Below the pieces are notes generated by a model, which searched no databases, was not told the DNA's origin, and saw only the letters and a program-made list of their open reading frames with translations. From assembly GCA_900754855.1 (NCBI GenBank), contig CAAEEI010000153.1, forward strand, positions 1 through 5,206: a DNA stretch of 5,206 nucleotides, given 5' to 3'. The position numbers and the translations under genes are program-made. Below, piece after piece: positions 1 through 5,206 of this stretch (positions are counted from its first letter, which is position 1; every line of letters begins with the position of its first letter). The DNA is from Lachnospiraceae bacterium. Lineage in GTDB: Bacteria > Bacillota > Clostridia > Lachnospirales > Lachnospiraceae.

Positions 1-3000
1 GACCAATGATCTCTCTGACCACAGAAAGCAGTTCCTTTTTAGGAATTTCTCCCGGATTATAAACAAACACCGGATTGACTTCCGCCCGGATCTTCATTCT
101 TCCCCGGAATTTTTTGAGAAAATCATCAATTTCCTCTACCTTCACCCGGGCTCTGGCATTCATCACAAAGGAAATCGCCGTACCTTTTTGTTCGATGGCA
201 ATGATCCATGCCTGGTGGGCCTGATGTTTGACCAGCGCCACATCCATAAGCCGGAGCGTCGGCGCCGGCACATCGCCATAACGGTCGATGAGTTCCTCCG
301 TCAGATCTTCGTATTCTTCCTGATTTTCGATGACGGCTATCCGCTTATATAACTCCAGTTTCTGGCTTTCATTGCCCACGTAGGAGGCTGGAATGTACGC
401 ATCCAAAGACAGATCCACCGTCGTCTCAAAGGTGTCTTCCTCTTTCTGTTCCCCTTTCATCTGTAAGACGGCGTCATTGAGCATTTTACAGTAAAGATCA
501 TACCCCACCGATTCCATATGTCCGGATTGTTCCGCTCCCAGCAGATTCCCTGCGCCCCGGATCTCCAGATCCCGCATGGCGATTTTAAACCCGCTGCCCA
601 GATCGGTGAACTCCCGGATGGCTTTTAACCTTTTTTCCGCCTCTTCTTTTAGCACGGAATTACGCCGGTACATCAAAAAGGCATAGGCGGCCCGGTTGGA
701 ACGGCCTACCCTTCCTCTCAGCTGATAAAGCTGGGAAAGTCCAAAATTCTGCGCGTCATGAATAATGATGGTATTGGCATTGGAAATATCCAATCCGGTC
801 TCAATGATGGTGGTCGATACCAACACGTCGATTTCTTTATGAATAAAGGCCATCATGATTTTTTCCAGCTGTCGTTCTCCCATCTGCCCGTGGGCAAATT
901 CTACGACGGCTCCCGGCACAAGTTTTTGTACCTCCGCCGCCACACTGTCGATATTATTGACCCGGTTATAGACGTAATAAACCTGTCCTGCTCTTGCCAG
1001 TTCTCTTTCAATGGCTTCCCGGATCAGCTCTTCATTATATTCCAGAACATAGGTCTGTACAGCCCTTCGATCCACCGGCGGTATCTCCAGAACACTCATG
1101 TCCCGGATACCCGCCAGACTCATATGCAGCGTCCGGGGAATAGGCGTTGCCGAAAGAGCCAGCACATCCACATCCTTTTTTAACTGTTTGATTTTTTCTT
1201 TCTGTTTTACCCCGAAACGTTGTTCTTCATCAATGATCAGCAGACCCAGATTTTTATACTGCATGGTTTTGGACAACACCTTGTGGGTACCGATGACGAT
1301 GTCCATTGTTCCTTTTTTCAGGGCATCCTGAATCTGCTTCGTTTCCTTCGGCGTACAAAACCGGGAAAGCATACAGATCTTGATCGGATAATGCTTCATT
1401 CTCTCCATAAAAGAATTATAATGCTGCTGGGCGAGAATCGTCGTAGGCACCAGATAAACAACCTGCTTGCTCTCCATCACCGCCTTGAAGGCGGCCCGGA
1501 TCGCCACTTCGGTTTTCCCGTAACCCACATCGCCGCAGATCAGACGATCCATGATCTTATGACTTTCCATATCCCGTTTTGTATCGGCAATGGCCGTGAG
1601 CTGATCTTCTGTTTCTTCATAAGGGAAAAGTTCCTCAAACTCGGTCTGCCAGACGGTATCCGGACCGTAGGCATAGCCTTCGCGCGCCTGTCTTTCTGCA
1701 TAAAGATTAACCAGATCTCTGGCGGCAATCTGTACCTGGGAACGAACTCTCGTCTTGGTTTTTTCCCATTCATTTCCTCCCAGTTTATTCAGCTTCGGTT
1801 TTTTTGCCCCCACGCCGGCATATTTCTGGATAATGTCCAGCTGGGAGGCGGGGATAAACAGATTACTGGAATCTTTATACTCAATATTAATATAATCTTT
1901 CGCCACTCCGTCGCTTTCGATCTGCTCCATCCCCCGGTAAATCCCCAGACCGTATTTTTCATGCACCACATAGTCTCCGATGGAAATCTCCGCCAGCGAC
2001 TGAATTTTCTTCCCACTGTACTGGGATTTCTTTTTCTGCGGCTTCTGTCTTCGTTCTTTAAAAATATCTTTTTCTGACAGAACAACAAAATGTAAGGTCG
2101 GATACTCAAACCCGCTGTTGAGCCGGCCGCAGGTCACCATAATTTCTCCCGGATGAATCTCCCGTTCAAAATCTTCGGCAAAATAAGCCAGCAGCCCCTG
2201 ATCGCGAATATCCGCCGCCAGCCTCCTTGCTCTGGTTGCCGAAGCCGACATGAGCATGATCTGGTAATTTTCCTTCCGCCAGTGTTCCAGATCTTTGATC
2301 AACTGCTCAAAACTATTATTGTAAGAGTAGATGGATCTGGACACAATATCGCTGGTAAACACCGGCCGAAAAAGAGCGTATTGCTGTATCATGGCGCTGA
2401 GCAAAATCACCGGTTTTTTCAGCATCATGGATACGGCTTCCTCATGGCCATATAAAAGATCCGCCTGAGACGGCAAAACATAGCCTCCCTCCAGACGGCT
2501 TTGCATGGACAGCGAAAACTCCTGTTCACAGGTTTTTCCTTTCTCTTCAACCCGGTGAGGTTCATCCACAAAAATCATGGTGTCTTCCGGAAGGTAATCC
2601 AGAAAAGACGCCGGGGTTTCATAAAAATAGGACAGGAGAGTTTCACTTCCTGCCGCTGTACCAAGAGCATACAGCTCATCTTCTGTCGATTTCACCATCC
2701 GGCGCAGCCGTTCTTTTTCCTGCCGTTTTTTCCCTGCCTTAAAGACTTTCTCCTGCTGTGCGTACTCTTCTTTCATCTGCCGGATCGCCCCGGGGATTTT
2801 TTCCTGCGGAAGAATAATCTCCGAAGCCGGATAAATGCGTATGCTGTCCAGATTTTCAATACTTCTCTGGCTCTCCACATCAAAAGAACGAAGGGAATCC
2901 ACTTCTTCTCCCCACAATTCCAGACGTACGGGGCTTTCCTCTGTCAGAGGAAAAATGTCTACGATGTCCCCCCGGACAGAAAATTCACCGGGACTTTCCA

Positions 3001-3493
3001 CCAGTCCATTACTGACATACCCCATCTCCACCAGACGAATCCGCAGGGCGTCGGTATCAATCAGCGAGGAATAGTCCAGGGTCAGGCACTGCCCCCAAAA
3101 CTCTTCCTTCGGCATCATTTTTTCCATGAGCACATCAAAACAAAGCACGATGGTCAGAGGCTGCCCTTCCATCAGCTTTTTCAGCACCTTCATCCGCTGC
3201 GCCACCGTATGATTGCTGTGCACGTCCGCACTGTAAAATAAAATATCTTTGGACGGATAATGCAAAGCGTGCCGGCCAAAAAAACTCAGATCCTCATAGA
3301 TTTCCCTGGCCTTCTCTTCTTTCCAGGTCACCACAAGACGACAGGCGGCGCTTTCTCCCAGATTGGCCACAAAATGTCCTTTTTGCGAATCTACACATCC
3401 GGTGACCGCCAGAGGGAACTTTTTTTGTTTTATGGCTTCTTCTATATCCAGATATTCCTTTAGCCGTTTCAGCGGCTGTACCAATACCCCCAC
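1..3493 (-). CDS. mfd: Transcription-repair coupling factor Mfd (3' end cut by window edge)
   Basis: ATP-dependent DNA translocase that pushes stalled RNA polymerase off DNA and recruits UvrA for transcription-coupled repair; cytoplasmic. I translated 1164 uninterrupted codons from GTG. The N-terminal UvrB-like module includes YPSKDILFYSADVHS (79-93) and PGEFSVRGDIVDIFP (168-182); its nucleotide loop is degenerate (TGCVDSQKG, 31-39), as is usual in Mfd. A basic linker (480-499) leads to the CarD-like RNA-polymerase-interacting domain starting IGDYVVHEKYGLG (505-517). The RecG-like motor has Walker A GDVGYGKTE (654-662, Lys660), GTHK (735-738), DEEQ (755-758), SATP (781-784), TTIIETGLD (894-902) and QLRGRVGRS (924-932). 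The C-terminal TRCF domain follows (about 1025 on). B. subtilis Mfd is about 1177 residues, so probably few residues are missing. The GTG start is chosen because an in-frame TAA lies five codons upstream and AGAGG is spaced 7 nt from it. It starts 2 nt after the pth stop, which suggests translational coupling. No broken motif seen. Confidence 0.98.
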   Translation of the reverse strand, partial: MGVLVQPLKRLKEYLDIEEAIKQKKFPLAVTGCVDSQKGHFVANLGESAACRLVVTWKEEKAREIYEDLSFFGRHALHYPSKDILFYSADVHSNHTVAQRMKVLKKLMEGQPLTIVLCFDVLMEKMMPKEEFWGQCLTLDYSSLIDTDALRIRLVEMGYVSNGLVESPGEFSVRGDIVDIFPLTEESPVRLELWGEEVDSLRSFDVESQRSIENLDSIRIYPASEIILPQEKIPGAIRQMKEEYAQQEKVFKAGKKRQEKERLRRMVKSTEDELYALGTAAGSETLLSYFYETPASFLDYLPEDTMIFVDEPHRVEEKGKTCEQEFSLSMQSRLEGGYVLPSQADLLYGHEEAVSMMLKKPVILLSAMIQQYALFRPVFTSDIVSRSIYSYNNSFEQLIKDLEHWRKENYQIMLMSASATRARRLAADIRDQGLLAYFAEDFEREIHPGEIMVTCGRLNSGFEYPTLHFVVLSEKDIFKERRQKPQKKKSQYSGKKIQSLAEISIGDYVVHEKYGLGIYRGMEQIESDGVAKDYINIEYKDSSNLFIPASQLDIIQKYAGVGAKKPKLNKLGGNEWEKTKTRVRSQVQIAARDLVNLYAERQAREGYAYGPDTVWQTEFEELFPYEETEDQLTAIADTKRDMESHKIMDRLICGDVGYGKTEVAIRAAFKAVMESKQVVYLVPTTILAQQHYNSFMERMKHYPIKICMLSRFCTPKETKQIQDALKKGTMDIVIGTHKVLSKTMQYKNLGLLIIDEEQRFGVKQKEKIKQLKKDVDVLALSATPIPRTLHMSLAGIRDMSVLEIPPVDRRAVQTYVLEYNEELIREAIERELARAGQVYYVYNRVNNIDSVAAEVQKLVPGAVVEFAHGQMGERQLEKIMMAFIHKEIDVLVSTTIIETGLDISNANTIIIHDAQNFGLSQLYQLRGRVGRSNRAAYAFLMYRRNSVLKEEAEKRLKAIREFTDLGSGFKIAMRDLEIRGAGNLLGAEQSGHMESVGYDLYCKMLNDAVLQMKGEQKEEDTFETTVDLSLDAYIPASYVGNESQKLELYKRIAVIENQEEYEDLTEELIDRYGDVPAPTLRLMDVALVKHQAHQAWIIAIEQKGTAISFVMNARARVKVEEIDDFLKKFRGRMKIRAEVNPVFVYNPGEIPKKELLSVVREIIG

Positions 3494-3495
3494 TT

Positions 3496-4161
3496 TTACA
3501 CCTCTTTATCTATCCTTTCCTCTGTTTCCACATTTTCTGCCTTCTGCTTTGCTTCTTCTTTCCAGTTTTTCTTTTCTTTTTTCTTTCTCTGTTTTTTCCC
3601 CACACTGTAGCGGTTCATGGCCTCGTCCATCCCATCCAGGGCGATCAGTTCAGCGGCTTTCACCACTTTATCCAGCGCTTCTTCCAACTGTTTTTTCTCT
3701 TCCCCGGAAAAATGACCCAGCACATAGTCTGCCAGATCCATATCCGGGTGACGTTCTCCGCCAATGCCCACGCGGATTCGCGGGAAGTCATCTCCCCCCA
3801 GATGGGAGATAATGCTCTTCATTCCATTATGCCCTCCGGCGCTGCCTTTTTTGCGGATGCGAAGCATACCCGGTTCCAGACTGATGTCGTCATAAATGAC
3901 CAGAATATCTTCCGGCTCCACTTTAAAAAAGTCTGCGGCTGCCCGAATGCTTTCTCCGCTCAAGTTCATATATGTGAGGGGTTTCATCAACATGACCCTC
4001 TGTCCGGCGATAAAGCCGGTTCCGGTCAGGGCTTTATATTTATGCTGATTGACATTAATTTTTAATGCTTCGGCCAGTTTATCAATGGCCATAAATCCCA
4101 CATTGTGTCTTGTTCCTTTATACTGATCCGTCGGATTTCCTAAACCTGCAATGATCTTCAA
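3496..4161 (-). CDS. pth: Peptidyl-tRNA hydrolase Pth, from internal TTG start
   Basis: Cleaves the ester bond of peptidyl-tRNAs that drop off the ribosome, recycling tRNA; normally essential and cytoplasmic. From TTG the protein is 221 residues. Family signatures are all present: MKIIAGLGNP (1-10), GTRHNVGF (16-23), KPLTYMNLSG (60-69), YDD (90-92) and GSAGGHNGMKSI (106-117). By alignment with E. coli Pth, the key residues are Asn9, His19 (catalytic), Asn66, Asp91 and Asn112, all kept. The core ends near MNRYS (182-186); the remaining ~35 residues are an extra Lys/Glu-rich tail, since most bacterial Pth proteins are about 185-195 residues. TTG is chosen because it falls exactly at the usual N-terminus and has AGGAGG 8 nt upstream. 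The frame is also open upstream into a glycerophosphotransferase, so Pth could be made alone, as the C-terminal half of a fusion, or both. mfd follows 2 nt after the stop. Confidence 0.95.
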   Translation of the reverse strand: MKIIAGLGNPTDQYKGTRHNVGFMAIDKLAEALKINVNQHKYKALTGTGFIAGQRVMLMKPLTYMNLSGESIRAAADFFKVEPEDILVIYDDISLEPGMLRIRKKGSAGGHNGMKSIISHLGGDDFPRIRVGIGGERHPDMDLADYVLGHFSGEEKKQLEEALDKVVKAAELIALDGMDEAMNRYSVGKKQRKKKEKKNWKEEAKQKAENVETEERIDKEV

Positions 4162-5206
4162 CGGTTGTTCCTCCTTTAATCCCTTTGTTCTCTCTGCGTT
4201 ATCTGTTCCGGATTCTTCCTGCTGTTTTTCTCTTCCCGCCCGGTCTGCGGTTTCCGGAAAATAATAATCCACCACCCGGCGGGCCGACTGGTCGTCAAAA
4301 TAGTCATTATGGAGCCGGGCAAAAGCTCTGCCTTTGGCAATATCCCATTTCTTTTTCCGCACACAGTCCGTCAGTTCCTCCATGGTTTCCAGAATCGGCC
4401 CCGGCGCAGTTCCTTCATAATCATAATAAAAACCTCTGTCCTGGTCAAGATACCATTTTTTATCAAAGGCATACAGGAGAATAGGCCGTTCTAAAAGAGC
4501 GTACTCCACCGCAATGGAAGAGTAGTCGGCAATGAGCAGATCCGTCAGCAACAACAGTTCCCGCACATTCGGGTATCCCGTCAGATCCGGCACATCTGCC
4601 GGCACGGCGGAAGACTGGATCTGCGGATGCAGACGTACGGCCAGACAATATTCTTCCCCACATTCCTTCCGGAACCAGTCAAAATCAAAATGCGACAGGA
4701 GTGCTTTATCTCTTTCCTCTTCTCCCCGGAAGGTGGGCGCATACAGCGCAAGTTTTTTTCCTTTCAGTTCAGGAAACTGTTTTTCCAGCGCCGCTCTCTT
4801 TTTTTGCAGATCGTGCGGGCGGAAATAGTAGTCCACCTGTGGACAGCCAATGGTAATCACTTTTTCTTTCGGTACGCAAAATGCCTCGGCATAATTATCC
4901 CGGATTCCTTCGGCGCTGGCCAGAATATGGTTTACCTTCTCGTTGACCATTTTCAGTTCTTTTAACAATGCCGGGTCTGTTTCCGAAGAACCGCCAAATT
5001 TTTTAAAGGAACCCATCCCATGCCAGAGCTGTACCACCGTAGTTTCCGGTGACAGACGCATGTAAGCCATGGGCATAAAATTGTCATTTAAAAAAATATG
5101 CCCGGAGGTAGCCATGTGATAAGCCTTTATGGTAAACAGACGAAACAGGCCAAAAACATTACGCAGGCTGACCTCATAATCCTGATGGCGAATCACATGA
5201 AACTCC
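3496..5206 (-). CDS. CDP-glycerol glycerophosphotransferase-like protein, open in frame into Pth (5' end cut by window edge)
   Basis: The upstream part belongs to the TagB/TagF family (Glyphos_transf, PF04464), which transfers glycerol-phosphate or related units from CDP-activated donors onto membrane-linked teichoic-acid-type polymers at the inner face of the membrane. Numbering from the first in-window GTG (5196), motifs in order are HIFLNDNFMP (33-42), LWHGMGSFKKFG (57-68), GCPQVDYYF (117-125), YAPTFRG (152-158), RLHP (188-191, with one of the family's conserved His) and ADYSSIAVEYALLERPILLYAFD (starting 223). RGFYYDYEGTAPGP (254-267) and YFDDQSARRVVDYYF (299-313) end the domain. The frame is open to the right edge (three more codons upstream of the GTG), so the GTG is probably not the start and at least some 50 N-terminal residues are missing; a larger N-terminal domain is possible. 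After residue 315 a hydrophilic linker runs to residue 345, then Pth begins at 346 with no stop. The exact acceptor and donor cannot be told. No signal peptide or membrane segment is seen in this part. Confidence 0.85.
   Translation of the reverse strand, partial: EFHVIRHQDYEVSLRNVFGLFRLFTIKAYHMATSGHIFLNDNFMPMAYMRLSPETTVVQLWHGMGSFKKFGGSSETDPALLKELKMVNEKVNHILASAEGIRDNYAEAFCVPKEKVITIGCPQVDYYFRPHDLQKKRAALEKQFPELKGKKLALYAPTFRGEEERDKALLSHFDFDWFRKECGEEYCLAVRLHPQIQSSAVPADVPDLTGYPNVRELLLLTDLLIADYSSIAVEYALLERPILLYAFDKKWYLDQDRGFYYDYEGTAPGPILETMEELTDCVRKKKWDIAKGRAFARLHNDYFDDQSARRVVDYYFPETADRAGREKQQEESGTDNAERTKGLKEEQPLKIIAGLGNPTDQYKGTRHNVGFMAIDKLAEALKINVNQHKYKALTGTGFIAGQRVMLMKPLTYMNLSGESIRAAADFFKVEPEDILVIYDDISLEPGMLRIRKKGSAGGHNGMKSIISHLGGDDFPRIRVGIGGERHPDMDLADYVLGHFSGEEKKQLEEALDKVVKAAELIALDGMDEAMNRYSVGKKQRKKKEKKNWKEEAKQKAENVETEERIDKEV
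3499..3505 (-). promoter_or_regulatory. Ribosome binding site of mfd, inside the end of pth
   Basis: AGAGGTG lies within the last codons of pth, and its AGAGG core is 7 nt from the GTG at 3493. It decides the GTG start, since the same frame is closed by TAA at 3508-3506. Because the site is covered by ribosomes finishing pth, mfd translation is probably coupled to pth; the coupling is inference. Confidence 0.75.
3499..3603 (-). other. Lys/Glu-rich C-terminal extension of Pth (homopurine-biased DNA)
   Basis: Residues 187-221 of Pth (counted from the TTG) lie beyond the usual end of the fold. By count, 22 of 35 are charged (11 Lys, 8 Glu, 2 Arg, 1 Asp), with a basic first half and a more acidic second half. 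The coding strand is strongly purine-rich, with several A runs, and it carries the mfd ribosome binding site at its end. It may be a disordered or helical tail; no function can be assigned from sequence. Confidence 0.6.
4162..4251 (-). other. Hydrophilic linker between transferase and Pth domains
   Basis: Thirty codons follow the last transferase-like residues (YYFPE) and precede the Pth start. The peptide is almost wholly polar and charged, rich in Glu, Gln, Lys and Arg, with no hydrophobic core, as a domain linker or a disordered C-terminal tail would be. It contains an A5 run (4229-4225) and the pth Shine-Dalgarno. Of the two other minus-strand frames, one has TAA at 4201-4199 and the other TAA at 4178-4176, so only the fusion frame stays open across it. 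Confidence 0.6.
4170..4177 (-). promoter_or_regulatory. Strong Shine-Dalgarno for pth, inside the open transferase-pth frame
   Basis: AAAGGAGG reads on the minus strand, with AGGAGG (4175-4170) separated by 8 nt (AACAACCG) from the TTG at 4161. This is near-ideal strength and spacing, placed exactly before the canonical Pth N-terminus. It implies that Pth is initiated independently, although the upstream frame has no stop. A good site may compensate for the weak TTG codon (inference). Confidence 0.85.

Noticed and set aside
1220..2077. 285-codon forward-strand open frame
   Set aside because: It lies antisense to the Mfd RNA-polymerase-interacting and helicase regions, whose conserved motifs account for the sequence; the predicted peptide has no recognisable domain and reads like a mirror of coding bias.
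2501..3241. 246-codon forward-strand open frame
   Set aside because: Antisense to the UvrB-like N-terminal part of mfd; composition is Phe/His-rich as expected for the complement of a real gene, with no family signature.
3521..3600. Pyrimidine-rich stretch on the plus strand as a terminator or regulatory tract
   Set aside because: There is no inverted repeat next to it and it is fully explained as the codons of the Lys/Glu-rich Pth tail.
3363..3812. 149-codon forward-strand open frame rich in Ser, Phe, Leu and Pro
   Set aside because: It is the complement of the purine-rich pth tail and the mfd start; the apparent hydrophobic stretch comes from the pyrimidine bias, not from a membrane protein.
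4176..4364. 62-codon minus-strand frame ending at the pth Shine-Dalgarno
   Set aside because: Not an independent gene: most of it overlaps conserved transferase sequence in another frame. Only its stop codon is of interest, as a possible former end of the transferase gene.
5194..5196. GTG as the true start of the transferase
   Set aside because: The frame remains open to the window edge, no Shine-Dalgarno can be seen in the few bases upstream, and the PF04464 domain would be too short if begun here.

Overview
The window reads entirely on the minus strand and is coding almost from end to end. In transcription order (right to left) it holds: (1) the C-terminal three quarters or so of a CDP-glycerol glycerophosphotransferase-type enzyme (teichoic-acid/cell-surface polymer family), cut by the right edge; (2) peptidyl-tRNA hydrolase, pth; (3) the transcription-repair coupling factor, mfd, cut by the left edge probably only a few residues before its natural end. 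There is no intergenic stretch worth the name: pth and mfd are 2 nt apart, and the transferase runs into pth with no stop codon at all. I see no RNA gene, mobile element, CRISPR array, terminator or clear promoter.

The likely source is a Gram-positive, low-to-mid GC Firmicute of the class Clostridia (Lachnospiraceae-like). This is inferred from the pth-mfd gene order, AGGAGG-type ribosome binding sites, frequent GTG/TTG starts, the Mfd sequence flavour and the PF04464-type transferase. GC is about half by eye. I cannot name a genus.

The genes form one co-directional, tightly packed cluster. Pth rescues tRNAs from peptidyl-tRNA dropped off the ribosome, and Mfd clears stalled RNA polymerase and recruits UvrA; the two are neighbours or near neighbours in many Firmicutes. 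The surface-polymer transferase is an accessory guest upstream.

The most notable point is the transferase-pth junction. The transferase frame stays open through a ~30-residue hydrophilic linker into a complete Pth, giving a predicted two-enzyme fusion. Yet the junction also carries a textbook Shine-Dalgarno sequence correctly spaced from an in-frame TTG at the normal Pth N-terminus. In addition, a TAA in a neighbouring frame sits right at the Shine-Dalgarno, where an upstream gene would ordinarily stop. So the locus is either a real fusion with an internal start that also yields free Pth, or two ordinary genes joined by a one-base indel (real or sequencing error). The rest of the window is ordinary housekeeping sequence.
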